A DNA stretch of 64,000 bases from positions 46,332-110,331 of the forward strand of contig NZ_FTNL01000014.1 in the NCBI RefSeq assembly GCF_900156395.1. Reading direction: 5' to 3'. This DNA is from Fluoribacter gormanii. GTDB lineage: Bacteria > Pseudomonadota > Gammaproteobacteria > Legionellales > Legionellaceae. The notes under the pieces were generated by a model, which had not been told where the DNA came from, searched no databases, and saw only the letters and a list, made by a program, of their open reading frames with translations. The translations under genes and the position numbers were made by a program. Position 1 is the first letter of the stretch; every line of letters begins with the position of its first letter. Positions 9,551 through 20,113 of this stretch are shown here, in pieces.

Positions 9551-12316
9551 ATGGATAAAATCTATTCCCCTGAAGCAATTGAAAAAGCATGCTATAAAAA
9601 TTGGGAAAATCATCACTATTTCCAGCCTCATGGTGACGGCAACAAATATTGCATTATGCTTCCTCCTCCCAATGTCACAGGTAGCCTGCATATGGGACAT
9701 GGTTTTCAGCATACGATTATGGATGCTTTGACCCGTTATCATCGGATGTTAGGCCATAAAACTCTATGGCAACCTGGTACTGACCATGCTGGCATTTCAA
9801 CGCAACTCGTTGTTGAGCGTCAACTTGAAGCCTCAGGAACCTCTAGAAAAGATCTTACCCGCGAACAATTTTTAGAGCGTGTCTGGCAATGGAAAAATGA
9901 ATCGGGTAATACTATAACGCAACAAATGCGACGATTGGGTGCTTCAGTAGACTGGAGCCGCGAACGGTTTACTATGGATGAAGGGTTATCAGCCGCAGTA
10001 CAAAAAGTGTTCGTGCAACTCTATGATGAAGGTTTGATTTATCGTGGAACTCGTTTAGTGAACTGGGATCCTAAATTAGGAACTGCAGTATCGGATCTTG
10101 AAGTGCTTTCTGAAGAAGAGGATGGTTTCCTCTGGCATATTCGCTACCCAGTCGTGAATTCAACCGAGTCTCTTATTGTTGCTACCACCCGACCTGAAAC
10201 GATGTTGGGAGACACTGCAGTTGCCGTACATCCCGAAGATCTACGTTTTAAACATCTTATTGGACAAGAAGTTCATCTTCCACTTTGTGATCGAACAATC
10301 CCGATTATTGCAGATGAATATGTCGATAAAGAATTTGGTAGCGGTTGCGTTAAGATTACACCCGCCCATGATTTTAATGATCATGAAGTGGGTAAGCGCC
10401 ATCAGCTCCCTGTCATCAGCATCTTAACTAAAAAAGCATCTATTAATAAAAATGCTCCTTTAAAATATCAAGGAATGGATCGATTTGTAGCCCGGGAGCA
10501 AATCATTAAAGATCTGGAGACAGAGGGTCTATTAGTTAAAACAGAACCGCATAAATTAAAAGTACCTCGTGGTGAAAAATCGAATGTCATCATAGAACCC
10601 CTGTTAACCGATCAATGGTATGTCAAAACGCAACCACTCGCTGAGCCCGCAATCGCTGCAGTGAAAAATGGTGAAATTCGCTTCATTCCAGAAACCTGGA
10701 GCAAAACCTATTTTCAATGGATGGACAACATTGAAGATTGGTGTATTAGTCGCCAATTATGGTGGGGACACCGTATACCTGCGTGGTATGACAGTAATGG
10801 TAATGTCTATGTAGGATATAGCGAAAATGATGTTCGTTTTAAATATAAAATTAAAGATTCAACGGTGTTAAAGCAAGATGAAGACGTTTTGGATACATGG
10901 TTTTCTTCGGCACTTTGGCCTTTTTCAACTTTGGGTTGGCCGGAACGTACTTCAGAATTAGAACAGTTCTACCCAACTTCGGTTCTGGTTACAGGTTTTG
11001 ATATTATCTTTTTCTGGGTAGCTCGGATGATCATGATGGGGCTAAAATTTACCGGAAAAATTCCTTTTAAAGAAGTTTTTATTACCGGCTTAATTCGAGA
11101 CAGTGAAGGGCATAAAATGTCCAAATCCAAAGGGAATGTGCTTGATCCACTGGACATTGTTGATGGAATTGATCTCGAGTCGCTCATTACAAAACGAACT
11201 TCTAATTTAATGTTGCAATCTGTTCGGGACAACATCATAAAAAATACCCGTAAAGAATTCCCTGAAGGTATTAGCGCCTATGGAACAGATGCCCTTCGTT
11301 TTACCTATTGCTCTCTTGCATCTACCGGCCGAAATGTACGCTTTGATATAGGACGAGTTGAAGGTTATCGTAATTTTTGTAACAAATTGTGGAATGCAGC
11401 ACGTTATGTATTACTCAATACAGATGAAGAGCAAATCGATTTCGATGATGGAGCATTTCAATATACCCCAGCAGATCAGTGGATTTTATCTCGCTTGCAA
11501 CACACCATAAGTAAAGTACATCATTATTTCGAAACCTATCGATTTGACTTGTTATCAAACACGATTTACGAATTTGTCTGGCATGAGTACTGCGACTGGT
11601 ATCTCGAATTATCTAAGCCCATCTTGCAAGATGAGCATGCACTGAGCGCTTTGAAACGCGGCACTCGTAAGACTTTAATTCACGTGCTCGATCAGATTCT
11701 TAAAATGTTGCATCCTTTAATGCCATTTATTACAGAAGAAATTTGGCAACGTACTACCAAGTTAACCAGTGATAACGGTTCAAGCATTATGGTAAGTACT
11801 TATCCTCAAGTGAACCATGAGTTCATTAATGATGCGATTGAAGAAGAATTAGAATGGTTAAAAGCAGCGATTCAAGCAGTACGTACCATCCGTAGTGAAA
11901 TGTCTATTTCACCTGCTAAACTTATTCCGCTTTATATTCGAAATATTACGCCAATGCTTAAAGACAGAGTGGAGAAATATCAGCACACATTAAAAGCATT
12001 GAGTAAATTAAGCCAGATCCATTATCTGGAAGCAGATGAAAAGATACCAGTCTCTGCAACTGCGGTACTTGGTGAAATTGAATTACTCATTCCAATGGCT
12101 GATTTAATTGATAAAGAAGCGGAACTGACTCGCTTAACAAGAGAGCTAGCCAAGCTAGATAAAGACATTAGTCTTGCTGAAGGTAAATTAAATAATCCTA
12201 AATTTACTGATAAAGCCCCTGCGGAAATTATTGCTAAAGAACGTGAAAAATTAGCGCAAGCACAACAGACTAAAGATAAGCTCTTGCAACATAAAATTAG
12301 AGTTGAGTCATTGTAA
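9551..12316 (+). CDS. valS: Valyl-tRNA synthetase
   Basis: This class I aminoacyl-tRNA synthetase charges tRNA-Val and edits mischarged threonine. The 921-residue length is typical for gammaproteobacteria. The HIGH-type motif occurs in [14 protein letters not shown] (about residues 36-49) and the KMSKS motif in [12 protein letters not shown] (about 521-532). The CP1 editing insertion contains [15 protein letters not shown]. The C-terminus is a coiled coil ([20 protein letters not shown]) typical of ValS. It stands alone between two repeat-bearing gaps. Confidence 0.98.
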   Translation: MDKIYSPEAIEKACYKNWENHHYFQPHGDGNKYCIMLPPPNVTGSLHMGHGFQHTIMDALTRYHRMLGHKTLWQPGTDHAGISTQLVVERQLEASGTSRKDLTREQFLERVWQWKNESGNTITQQMRRLGASVDWSRERFTMDEGLSAAVQKVFVQLYDEGLIYRGTRLVNWDPKLGTAVSDLEVLSEEEDGFLWHIRYPVVNSTESLIVATTRPETMLGDTAVAVHPEDLRFKHLIGQEVHLPLCDRTIPIIADEYVDKEFGSGCVKITPAHDFNDHEVGKRHQLPVISILTKKASINKNAPLKYQGMDRFVAREQIIKDLETEGLLVKTEPHKLKVPRGEKSNVIIEPLLTDQWYVKTQPLAEPAIAAVKNGEIRFIPETWSKTYFQWMDNIEDWCISRQLWWGHRIPAWYDSNGNVYVGYSENDVRFKYKIKDSTVLKQDEDVLDTWFSSALWPFSTLGWPERTSELEQFYPTSVLVTGFDIIFFWVARMIMMGLKFTGKIPFKEVFITGLIRDSEGHKMSKSKGNVLDPLDIVDGIDLESLITKRTSNLMLQSVRDNIIKNTRKEFPEGISAYGTDALRFTYCSLASTGRNVRFDIGRVEGYRNFCNKLWNAARYVLLNTDEEQIDFDDGAFQYTPADQWILSRLQHTISKVHHYFETYRFDLLSNTIYEFVWHEYCDWYLELSKPILQDEHALSALKRGTRKTLIHVLDQILKMLHPLMPFITEEIWQRTTKLTSDNGSSIMVSTYPQVNHEFINDAIEEELEWLKAAIQAVRTIRSEMSISPAKLIPLYIRNITPMLKDRVEKYQHTLKALSKLSQIHYLEADEKIPVSATAVLGEIELLIPMADLIDKEAELTRLTRELAKLDKDISLAEGKLNNPKFTDKAPAEIIAKEREKLAQAQQTKDKLLQHKIRVESL

Positions 12317-12340
12317 GAAATATACTCCAGCGAGTTTATG

Positions 12341-12550
12341 GTAGCCTGGGTAATGGTCCAAAAGACCGGAACCCGGGTTTCGCTTTCGCTACACTGCCAT
12401 TAAGTTAAGAGTTTTTGTCATTCCCGCGTAGGCGGTAATCTATTTCTTAAAGTGGCACTGTGCCTCGCTAGAAATGGGTTCCCGCCTACGCGGGAACGAC
12501 AGTTTTTTCCTTAGCTTAATGGCAGTGCCGCTTCGCCCCACCCTGGCTAC
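12341..12550. repeat. GTAGCC palindromic repeat split by a MITE-like insertion
   Basis: The outer ends GTAGCCTGGG (12341-12350) and CCCTGGCTAC (12541-12550) are inverted copies, and left-half sequence CCCGGGTTTCGCTTTCGC matches the GTAGCC repeat family seen at 19.9 kb. The 134-bp element at 12393-12526 interrupts it. The whole 237-bp valS to OPT gap is made of these nested repeats. Confidence 0.7.
12393..12526 (-). mobile_element. MITE-like palindromic element, copy 1
   Basis: The ends are ACTGCCATTAAGTTAAG and, on the other strand, ACTGCCATTAAGCTAAG, a 17-bp terminal inverted repeat with one mismatch. Subterminal arms TTCCCGCGTAGGCGG and CCGCCTACGCGGGAA also pair, so the element can fold into a long hairpin. 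It is non-coding, 134 bp long, and aligns end to end with the element at 56487-56618 in the opposite orientation. No target duplication is obvious. It is probably mobilised in trans by a transposase not present here. Confidence 0.75.
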
Positions 12551-12553
12551 AAA

Positions 12554-14563
12554 TTACGAAATTGAGCCGTTCCCATTTCCAACAACTCTATGATTGATCC
12601 ACCAAGCAAGAAACAAGGTGGATATAACTCCCAAATAAACACCTATATTATCCCAACTTGCTCCTACCAGTTGCAAAGCATCAGGACTTTGAAAAATTGA
12701 AAATGGAATTGCAAGCAGAACATCCATAATAGCTGAACCAGCAACCAAACCACAGGCAATGAGCGTTCCTTTTTGTTTACGAATCACTGCCTCTTCTTTA
12801 ACAGGTATTCTGCGTTTTAAACGCTTTTTAACAAACAAGGCAATCATTCCACCAATAAACAATGGAAATGAAGAAGAAATTGGTAAATACATCCCTATAG
12901 CAACGCCTAGAATGGATAAATTCAAATAGCGTCGTAATTGAAAAAAATGATTGAGAAATATAATAATCATAATAATTACCGAACCAATCAACATCATGGT
13001 CCATGGTAATGAGTTTCTGAAAACAGCTTCTGTAATAGCTGCCATTAAAGCGGCTGTAGGTGCAGGTAAAGATTGATTTATATCCATCCCTGCATGAGGC
13101 ATTACACCAGCAATCCCATACACATTAAATAATAATTGCATTACTGGCGGAATAACCAAGGAAGAGATTACTACTCCCAGCAACAACATTAACTGTTGTT
13201 TCCATGGAGTTGCACCAACCAGCTGCCCCACTTTGAGATCTTGGGTATTATCATTGGCAATCGCCGCAATACCAGTTACTACAGCACCAATCATAATCGT
13301 AATTGCCTCAGCGGCCTGAATTTGTTCGGGCTTTAGAGGCAGTGGCAATAGATGATCAACCGCGACTAATAGCAACCAGGCGGCAAAAAGCATCCCCGAA
13401 ATAACGACAGAACTTCCGGGACTTGCTGTGACACCAACCATCCCTGAAAAATAGGCAGTAATTACTGAAAAAATAAAACCTATAATCAAGACATACAGAA
13501 CGGCAATGAAAATTAGGGTTGGAGAATATTCATTATCCAATCCTACTGAATGTAAAGGAAGAACAAGCTGAAAAAAGAGAAACAGGATTGCAGCTAATGC
13601 ACCTGTACCTATCAAGATAAAAGGCAAAGGAATGTCCTTATCAGTCCGTGGCACTTGGGCATTTATACCTTTAGATGTATATGCTTTCAGGGAAGTCCGG
13701 ATACTTCTGGAAAGTGGTTTAACTAATTTTAAAAAAGTCCACACTCCAGCAAATAACATAGCACCTATTCCCAGATATCGCATTTCGCTATTCCATAAAA
13801 GAGATGCTGCTTGTTCTGCAGAGTGCTGATTTAGAAATTCAGGATAAAATTGACTGACAATAGGTAAAGCAATTAACCAGGATATCACCGCTCCTAAAAA
13901 GATACTGATTGCCATATCATGGCCAACAAGATAACCAGCACCAATCATCGTAGCAGAAAAGCCTGCACCTAGACCAAATAAAGAGCGTTTTACCACAAAC
14001 CAATAATTCCAACTGTTAGCAATTACTTTAAATCCAGTTTGGAGTAATTCAATAAACGCGCCTATTCCTCCCCCAATTAATATGTCTTTGATACCTGTTT
14101 TTTCAGCGGATGATTTTAATATTTCGGCAATTGCCCGCCCCTCAGGAAATTTTAACGTTGGATCATGGACCAAAATCCGTCGTAGGGGAATGGAAAATAA
14201 TACACCCAGAACTCCACCACACACGGCAATAAAAAAATTAGTCAAATAATCAAAATGATTCCAAAAACCAATAATTATCAATGCTGGAATAGTGTAAACA
14301 ATCCCACCAGCAACGGCTTCACCAGCTGAAGCCGCAGTTTGCACTGCATTATTTTCAAGAATGGTAGAGTTTTTAAAGAAACGTAAGATGCCCATGGAAA
14401 TAATCGCAGCGGGTATGGACGCTGAGGTTAAAATCCCTAGTTTCAAAGCAAGATACGCATTGGACATTGCCAACAATACGGTTAGTATTATGGCAAGAAT
14501 CACCACTCGAAAAGTAAGTTCAGCTACTTTTTTATCGGCAGCTATAAAAGGAGTATCAGCCAT
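12554..14563 (-). CDS. OPT-family oligopeptide transporter
   Basis: This polytopic inner-membrane protein has about 14 or more hydrophobic segments in 669 residues and belongs to the OPT family (oligopeptide or metal-chelate uptake). Family cues include an N-terminal TVLLAMSNAYLALKLGI helix, FPEGRAIAEILKSS (about 144-157), and IAAIANDNTQDLKVGQLVGA near residue 425. I chose the ATG at 14563, which overlaps the stop of the DUF3298 gene as TAATG; an upstream in-frame ATG at 14575 is possible. It is the last gene of the SDR-hutI-DUF3298-OPT unit, which suggests peptide uptake linked to amino-acid breakdown. Confidence 0.9.
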   Translation of the reverse strand: MADTPFIAADKKVAELTFRVVILAIILTVLLAMSNAYLALKLGILTSASIPAAIISMGILRFFKNSTILENNAVQTAASAGEAVAGGIVYTIPALIIIGFWNHFDYLTNFFIAVCGGVLGVLFSIPLRRILVHDPTLKFPEGRAIAEILKSSAEKTGIKDILIGGGIGAFIELLQTGFKVIANSWNYWFVVKRSLFGLGAGFSATMIGAGYLVGHDMAISIFLGAVISWLIALPIVSQFYPEFLNQHSAEQAASLLWNSEMRYLGIGAMLFAGVWTFLKLVKPLSRSIRTSLKAYTSKGINAQVPRTDKDIPLPFILIGTGALAAILFLFFQLVLPLHSVGLDNEYSPTLIFIAVLYVLIIGFIFSVITAYFSGMVGVTASPGSSVVISGMLFAAWLLLVAVDHLLPLPLKPEQIQAAEAITIMIGAVVTGIAAIANDNTQDLKVGQLVGATPWKQQLMLLLGVVISSLVIPPVMQLLFNVYGIAGVMPHAGMDINQSLPAPTAALMAAITEAVFRNSLPWTMMLIGSVIIMIIIFLNHFFQLRRYLNLSILGVAIGMYLPISSSFPLFIGGMIALFVKKRLKRRIPVKEEAVIRKQKGTLIACGLVAGSAIMDVLLAIPFSIFQSPDALQLVGASWDNIGVYLGVISTLFLAWWINHRVVGNGNGSIS

Positions 14564-15246
14564 TAACGACCCCAAACACTATGCTTTACTTCAGGATTAA
14601 GTAAAGAAGAAATCTGTGACAAAGGGATTTTTACTGTTTGCGGACCATAAACATATGCTGCTACCTGATACGTATCAAAGATAATATCTATTCCATTTGC
14701 TGAAAAAGACCAGATTTTATAATTTTTTTCTATAGGCTTAGTGCCTTCTTCGATCCATTTTTTATCTGAAAGATTTTTCTCGGTAATTTTTTTACTGCAA
14801 AAACTGGCTATAGGTTTTAAATAATTTGTTTCCGGTCGGAATAAATCAGCTAACTGAACCTGGCTTCCATGGATGAAATTTAATACAGCTACCGTATTTG
14901 AGGGATGTGCCGCACCTCGGTGGTAAATAGAAATATTAAAAGAAACGCTCAAGGCATTTTTAGTTTTGTATGGCAAAGAGTACGTGACATTTAAACCGGA
15001 TTTTCCTGGTGCATCTGCAGGAACATCCGCATCATCAGCGATTTCTTTAAAAAAACTTCTCTTGGTTTTTTCCATGAAGTCTTGTACCACTGCATTAATA
15101 CGTGGGTCACTGAATCCTTGTGGATATTTAATATCAATAATATATACAGGTGTTTCTTTTTTTATCGATATCGGATTTACAGCCCAAGTAGCAAATGAGC
15201 TTACGATAATACTTAAAGATAGAATTGTTTTAAGTGGCTTTAACAT
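14563..15246 (-). CDS. DUF3298/RsiV-like exported protein
   Basis: The 227-residue product starts at the ATG at 15246, giving the signal peptide LKTILSLSIIVSSFATWA. The fold resembles the DUF4163/DUF3298 arrangement of RsiV-type periplasmic proteins, with FNISIYHRGAAHPSNTVAVLNF in the middle and a C-terminal FDTYQVAAYVYGPQTVKIP strand. In other bacteria these domains bind lysozyme or peptidoglycan-related ligands, but no sigma factor is near, so an anti-sigma role is not supported. It begins 11 bp after hutI and overlaps the OPT start by one base (TAATG). Confidence 0.75.
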   Translation of the reverse strand: MLKPLKTILSLSIIVSSFATWAVNPISIKKETPVYIIDIKYPQGFSDPRINAVVQDFMEKTKRSFFKEIADDADVPADAPGKSGLNVTYSLPYKTKNALSVSFNISIYHRGAAHPSNTVAVLNFIHGSQVQLADLFRPETNYLKPIASFCSKKITEKNLSDKKWIEEGTKPIEKNYKIWSFSANGIDIIFDTYQVAAYVYGPQTVKIPLSQISSLLNPEVKHSVWGR

Positions 15247-15257
15247 AAATTTTTTTC

Positions 15258-16481
15258 CTAGTAAGTATCTAGTGTAGAAACCCATTCCCCAGCAACCATC
15301 ATACGATGTGGTAAGGGATAGGCGAAGTAATAACAAAGAGCAGCACTGTCATTAACAGACCACCATATCAAATCAGCGTTCATACCCTCAGCAATTGTTC
15401 CCAGCTCGTTTTGCAAACCTAATGCTCTTGCTGCTTGACTGGTAACTGCAGCTAAAGCTTCAGGAACCGTTAATGAAAAGAATTGGCAGGCCATACTCAT
15501 CATCAAACGTAGTGAGGTGGTTGGTGATGAACCAGGGTTACAATCGGTAGCAACAGCCATACCTACTCCAGCTCGCCGCAGGAGATCTACTGGAGGTTTT
15601 TGTTTTTCACGCAAAAAATAATATGCACCAGGAAGCAAAACAGCAACAGTATTAACCTTTGCCATAGCAGATGCCCCTTTTTCATCTAAAAACTCCAAAT
15701 GATCACAAGACAAAGCACCAAACTCAGCTGCAAGCTCGCTTGCCCCGAGATTGGATAATTGCTCCGCGTGGCATTTTACAGGGAGTTTTAATGCCCGTGC
15801 GGCTGCGAAAACTTGCTCAGTTTGTTTCAGCGAAAAAGCAATAGACTCACAAAATACATCCACCGCATCTACCAAATTCTCTTCACATAATGCAGGCAGC
15901 ATTTCTTGACAAAGTACATCAATATACGCTTGGCTGTTTCCTTGAAATTCAGGGCCTGTTGCATGCGCTCCAAGGAAGGTTTTTCTAACCCTTAAGCCGG
16001 CTAATTCGCCTAAACGCTTAGCTACTCTGAGCATTTTCAATTCATTAGCTAAATCCAGGCCATAACCTGACTTAATTTCCAGTGTAGTTACACCATCAGC
16101 GCGTAAAGCAAGAATCCTTGGCAGAGATTGTTTGATCAACTCCTCTTCAGAAGCGGCTCGAGTGTGGCGTACAGTAGATAAAATTCCACCACCCGCTTTA
16201 GCAATTTCAGCATAACTGACGCCAGCCAGTTTCATTTGAAATTCAGTCGACCGATTACCCCCGTAGACCAAATGAGTATGACAATCGATAAGACCTGGAG
16301 TAATTAATTGTCCCTGACATTCTTCTTTATGCCGGGCTTCATAAAATTGCTTTGGCAATTGTGCTTGCGACCCACACCAGACAATAAGACCATCTTTAAT
16401 CGCAACAGCTTGTTGCGTTAATTGATTGCCTTGAGCATCGATAGTCGTAGCGTTTAATAATAATTTGTCGCAGACAGGCAT
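15258..16481 (-). CDS. hutI: Imidazolonepropionase
   Basis: The enzyme hydrolyses 4-imidazolone-5-propionate to N-formimidoyl-glutamate, the third step of histidine degradation. From the ATG at 16481 the product has 407 residues, as expected. The amidohydrolase metal site is in [10 protein letters not shown] (about residues 72-81), with further metal ligands in KCHAEQ and the [11 protein letters not shown] segment. The start overlaps the stop of the upstream SDR gene as TAATG, so the two are coupled. hutG, the next pathway step, is 1.5 kb away on the other strand; hutH and hutU are not in the window. Confidence 0.95.
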   Translation of the reverse strand: MPVCDKLLLNATTIDAQGNQLTQQAVAIKDGLIVWCGSQAQLPKQFYEARHKEECQGQLITPGLIDCHTHLVYGGNRSTEFQMKLAGVSYAEIAKAGGGILSTVRHTRAASEEELIKQSLPRILALRADGVTTLEIKSGYGLDLANELKMLRVAKRLGELAGLRVRKTFLGAHATGPEFQGNSQAYIDVLCQEMLPALCEENLVDAVDVFCESIAFSLKQTEQVFAAARALKLPVKCHAEQLSNLGASELAAEFGALSCDHLEFLDEKGASAMAKVNTVAVLLPGAYYFLREKQKPPVDLLRRAGVGMAVATDCNPGSSPTTSLRLMMSMACQFFSLTVPEALAAVTSQAARALGLQNELGTIAEGMNADLIWWSVNDSAALCYYFAYPLPHRMMVAGEWVSTLDTY

Positions 16482-17242
16482 TAAAAATCCCAATGTTGAA
16501 CTTGATGAGGTGGCTTAAGCCAGGCTTTATGGTGCTTGGTATCATATATATCCCATTCTTTAGACATATAAGTCTTCTTGTCTATATCCAGCAAAAGCCA
16601 AGTCAAAAATTCAGCGACTGTCTCGGGTGAAACCAATCGATTTTCATCTTTCAACCGCTTATAAAAGCTAACCCGCTCATAATCAGGATTTTCTTTACTG
16701 CGCGCGATTGCTTGCATATTTGTGTCAATTATCCCCGGCATAACACTAGCAAAAGCAATTGAATCAGATTCCAGCTGCCAACACTTGGTTAACATCGATA
16801 AAGCGGCTTTAGATACGCAATATGCAGCCCAGCCTCTAATCGCAAAATATGCAGCTCCAGAACCGATATTTAAAACACGGCCATCAGTCAATTTATCATA
16901 TATCAATTGTGGAAGAAAAAGGGCTGCATTCAAATTGGTATTTAATGTTTGATTCCAGTCTTTAGGGTCAATTTCCTTCATGGGAACCAATGGATTTAAA
17001 GTTCCCGCATTATTTACAAGAGCACTAATTTTATTGACATCATGCAAATTATTTTTGATTGACTCCAAACCCTCAGGTGTTGATACATCAGCGCAAATGT
17101 ATTGGATGTTTTTAGAAAAGGCGGCTGTTTCTTGCAAAGCCTTCTCTGTTCTCCCTACAACTAAAATTGATTGCTCTCGTTTTGCCAAAGAAAAAGCTAA
17201 TGATCTTCCTATCCCACTACCTCCACCGGTAATAACAATCAC
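16481..17242 (-). CDS. Short-chain dehydrogenase/reductase
   Basis: This is a classical SDR of 253 residues. The Rossmann motif TGGGSGIG is at residues 5-12, NNAG near 77, and the catalytic YCVSK (Tyr and Lys) near 141-145, with Ser in the preceding IGSGAAYF segment. The start is a GTG at 17242 with an AGAGGG site just upstream. The substrate cannot be predicted. It is the first gene of the hutI operon, so a role near histidine or amino-acid catabolism is possible but only by association. Confidence 0.88.
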   Translation of the reverse strand: MIVITGGGSGIGRSLAFSLAKREQSILVVGRTEKALQETAAFSKNIQYICADVSTPEGLESIKNNLHDVNKISALVNNAGTLNPLVPMKEIDPKDWNQTLNTNLNAALFLPQLIYDKLTDGRVLNIGSGAAYFAIRGWAAYCVSKAALSMLTKCWQLESDSIAFASVMPGIIDTNMQAIARSKENPDYERVSFYKRLKDENRLVSPETVAEFLTWLLLDIDKKTYMSKEWDIYDTKHHKAWLKPPHQVQHWDF

Positions 17243-17436
17243 AATACCCTCTTACCCTTTTTTATTTAACATGCGATAAATAATACCAGACATTGAATAA
17301 AGTTGGCATAATTTTATGCGCGCGCATTGCTGGATAAGTAAATTCTGTTAAAGATTGGACAGGAGTTAAATCTTTTGACACGGTGCCATCATGTTATAAT
17401 GAATTGAATAAATAAAATACTTGAAGGTCAATTAAA

Positions 17437-17844
17437 ATGAGAGTTCCTGTTTGCATCAGCTTCTTTCTGGGATTTATCGTGTTAAATCATTCATCGTCTG
17501 CAGCAACAATACAGTGCCCTCAGGTCATTCAAACGAATCAATCGTTACCGCACGAAATCCCCAAATGGGATGAATTCATAAATGGTTTGAATACTGCCAA
17601 TCATTTTGAACGTATCACATTTTACTCAGGACATCCTAAAGAAACTGCAAGTCTTGCACCTGATACTGAACATTCTAAAAGCCAAAGATTAACATGGACA
17701 TTTGGTGGACAAGAAACCTGGATTGCTTGTGAGTATACGAACACTAATATTCAATTGATTCAAAAGATTCCAGCAGGAACAAAAAGTTGTACTGTGACTT
17801 ATAATGCAAATTTTTCCAAAGTAATTGCCATCAATTGCATTTAA
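17437..17844 (+). CDS. STY0301-family exported protein
   Basis: This 135-residue secreted protein has a signal peptide ending near SSAAT. The IQCPQVIQTNQ start of the mature region, a central RLTWTFGGQETWIACEY strand pair and a C-terminal KSCTVTYNANFSK match the pattern of STY0301-like small periplasmic proteins, whose function is unknown. Four cysteines in the mature part could form two disulfides. It is a single gene between the hutI operon and hutG. Confidence 0.6.
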   Translation: MRVPVCISFFLGFIVLNHSSSAATIQCPQVIQTNQSLPHEIPKWDEFINGLNTANHFERITFYSGHPKETASLAPDTEHSKSQRLTWTFGGQETWIACEYTNTNIQLIQKIPAGTKSCTVTYNANFSKVIAINCI

Positions 17845-18013
17845 GTTCAGAGTTAAGATAGCTAAAGAATAAATTTATAACGTACTTATTGTTGATTATA
17901 AAACCAGAGTGAAGTTTTATTAGCAGAATTTAAAGATAAGAATACATGCAGATTTTCATAATGTGCATCACGGATAAATTGTAACATCATAATACGAGTA
18001 TAGGGAGAATCTA

Positions 18014-18973
18014 ATGTTTGAACATCTTTCCAATTACCAACGTGCTAACCCTGCACTCTGGCAAGGTAGAAAAGATACGATTAATGCTGAGCGGTTCTTT
18101 CAAAAAATTATTTTTCCTGTAAAACAAACCGATCTAATCACGAAAGAGAAAAAAACAGTTTTACTTGGTTTTGCGAGTGACGCAGGTGTTCGTCGTAATA
18201 TGGGAAGACCGGGAGCAAAATTAGGCCCAGATCAAATTAAAACACAATTAGCAAAGCTCCCATGCTCTATCGATAAGCCACTTTTTGATTTAGGTACTAT
18301 TTTTTGTGAAGAGGATGAGCTGGAAACTGCACAAACTCAATTTGCCAATTTAATCAGTTTTTGTCATCAACAAGGTCATCAAACGGTTGCCTTAGGTGGA
18401 GGACATGAAATTGCCTGGGCACATTATCAAGGATTGGCACCTCATTATACTAAATTAGGTATTATTAATTTTGATGCTCATTTTGATTTAAGACCACACC
18501 AAAAAAATCAGCCAGGTACATCGGGAACTCCCTTTTCACAAATCGCAGCGTACTGTAAAGAAAATAACCAACCCTTTAATTATTGCTGTATTGGAATTCA
18601 AAATATGGGAAATACCCCGTCCCTTTTTGAGCGCGCTGATGAGCTTAATGTTAATTATTTGACTGCTGAAGAGTTATATTTGAACAGCTTGGCGTGGCAT
18701 TTGGCATTTCTCGATGATTTCATGCTCAATCTGGATCATATTTATCTGACTCTCTGTTTGGATGTTTTTGCTGAGTCATTCGCTCCAGGCGTGAGTGCAC
18801 CACAACCCTTGGGACTCACTCCCTGGCAAATTTTACCACTCTTGAAATACATTATTCAAAGTGGCAAAGTAGTTAGTTTTGATGTTGCAGAACTATCACC
18901 ACCTTTGGATCAAGAACAAAAAACTGCTAGACTGGCAGCACTTATTATCGCAGAATTGCTACATACTATTTAA
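18014..18973 (+). CDS. hutG: Formimidoylglutamase
   Basis: This arginase-fold Mn enzyme converts N-formimidoyl-glutamate to glutamate and formamide, the last step of the five-gene-type histidine pathway. At 319 residues it has the expected length. Metal-binding motifs are GGGHEIAWAHY (about 128-138), NFDAHFDLRPH (about 154-164) and LCLDVFAESFAPG (about 252-264). AGGGAG precedes the start. It is divergent from hutI, separated by one small gene. The IcmL-like gene begins 12 bp after its stop. Confidence 0.92.
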   Translation: MFEHLSNYQRANPALWQGRKDTINAERFFQKIIFPVKQTDLITKEKKTVLLGFASDAGVRRNMGRPGAKLGPDQIKTQLAKLPCSIDKPLFDLGTIFCEEDELETAQTQFANLISFCHQQGHQTVALGGGHEIAWAHYQGLAPHYTKLGIINFDAHFDLRPHQKNQPGTSGTPFSQIAAYCKENNQPFNYCCIGIQNMGNTPSLFERADELNVNYLTAEELYLNSLAWHLAFLDDFMLNLDHIYLTLCLDVFAESFAPGVSAPQPLGLTPWQILPLLKYIIQSGKVVSFDVAELSPPLDQEQKTARLAALIIAELLHTI

Positions 18974-18985
18974 GGAGCCAATTTC

Positions 18986-19900
18986 ATGAAGAACACATTA
19001 CTAGGGAGCACTCTGTTCGCTCTGCTTGGTACTCAAGTACATGCTGATGTTACTCAGCCAGTAACACCACCCCCTCAAAATCCAGGCACTGTACAGCAGA
19101 CCCCTTCTGCACCAACGCCTCAAACTCCAGGTTCCGTACAACAGGCTCCTTCGACACCAACACCTGCAGGCCAAAATATACCCTCAATAAATCCAGCACA
19201 GGCACCCGCAGCACCTATCAATTGTGAGTATAAAATCCCTGCGGAAACCAAAACTATTGATCAATCATTAGTTCTGAAATGGGCTGCAAAAGCAGTTACC
19301 CAATCTTTTGACTTTGATCCAAATAATTTAGACGCCCAACTGCAAAAATTGCAACCTTGTTTTACTGAGCAGGGATGGACTGGGTTTAATACTGCTTTGC
19401 AAAAATCAGGTAATCTGGAAGCCATTAAATCTCAAAAACTGACTGTGAGCAGTCAAGTGGATGGACAAGTTATCTTAACAGAAGCGAAAGACAATCAATG
19501 GAAAATTAATTTGCCACTACAAGTTGTGTATCAGAATGACAAAGAAAAAGTAACGCAATTACTCAGTGTTGATGTGACTATAGGCCGTAAGATGACTGGG
19601 GACTTGGGAATTACTCAGATGATTGCTGCACCACGAGGAACAGTAACTCAAAAACTACCACCTGATTTTAACCCTAATCCTGCCACTGTCATGAATCCAA
19701 ACACTGAAAATACCACTACTCCAACAACCTCACCAGCCCCAACCAGTGCACCAAATCCAGCTACACCGTCAACTCCAACGACAACAACACAACCAACTAC
19801 TGCAAATCCCTCGGCGACTCCGACTCAAGCTACTCCTGGACAACCTACTTTGCCTGAAAATCGCTCGACACAGCCATCATTACCACCCAATACTCCTTAA
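18986..19900 (+). CDS. DotI/IcmL-like protein with Pro/Thr-rich flanks
   Basis: The 304-residue protein has a signal peptide (residues 1-20), a Pro/Gln/Thr-rich linker (21-78), a folded domain (about 79-215) and a second Pro/Thr/Ser-rich tail. The folded domain has features of the DotI/IcmL periplasmic domain: LKWAAKAVTQSFDFDPNN, QPCFTEQGWTGFNTAL, and a WKINLPLQVVYQND strand followed by a VDVTIGR strand. DotI/IcmL is part of the Dot/Icm type IVB secretion inner-membrane complex, but this copy is isolated and lacks a transmembrane anchor other than the signal sequence. It follows hutG by 12 bp on the same strand. A core secretion role is not implied. Confidence 0.75.
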   Translation: MKNTLLGSTLFALLGTQVHADVTQPVTPPPQNPGTVQQTPSAPTPQTPGSVQQAPSTPTPAGQNIPSINPAQAPAAPINCEYKIPAETKTIDQSLVLKWAAKAVTQSFDFDPNNLDAQLQKLQPCFTEQGWTGFNTALQKSGNLEAIKSQKLTVSSQVDGQVILTEAKDNQWKINLPLQVVYQNDKEKVTQLLSVDVTIGRKMTGDLGITQMIAAPRGTVTQKLPPDFNPNPATVMNPNTENTTTPTTSPAPTSAPNPATPSTPTTTTQPTTANPSATPTQATPGQPTLPENRSTQPSLPPNTP

Positions 19901-19936
19901 TTTGGAGTATTGCCTTTTCCTACCTGAGAATAATTT

Positions 19937-20085
19937 GTAGCCTGGGTGAAGCGAAAGCGAAACCCAGGAGTTATTGTTCACTCAATGGCATCAATTTAAA
20001 CTCGCAGTCTGGAGATAGCGAAGCGGAATCCGGATTTCTAGGTAAAGATTTCCCGGGTTACGGCTGGCGCCTTCACCCAGGCTAC
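19937..20085. repeat. Composite GTAGCC/CCCGGG palindromic repeats
   Basis: GTAGCCTGGGTGAAGCGAAA starts a canonical copy at 19937, and a more degenerate copy ends at 20085 in CACCCAGGCTAC, its inverse complement. The two arms face each other and lie between two convergent genes, where they may end transcription from both sides. Confidence 0.7.
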
Positions 20086-20113
20086 GCGGACTAATTTCCT
20101 TCAGTTGGCGTCG

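Noticed and set aside
14563..15246. Anti-sigma factor role for the DUF3298 protein
   Set aside because: No sigma factor gene is adjacent and there is no N-terminal anti-sigma domain or internal membrane anchor.
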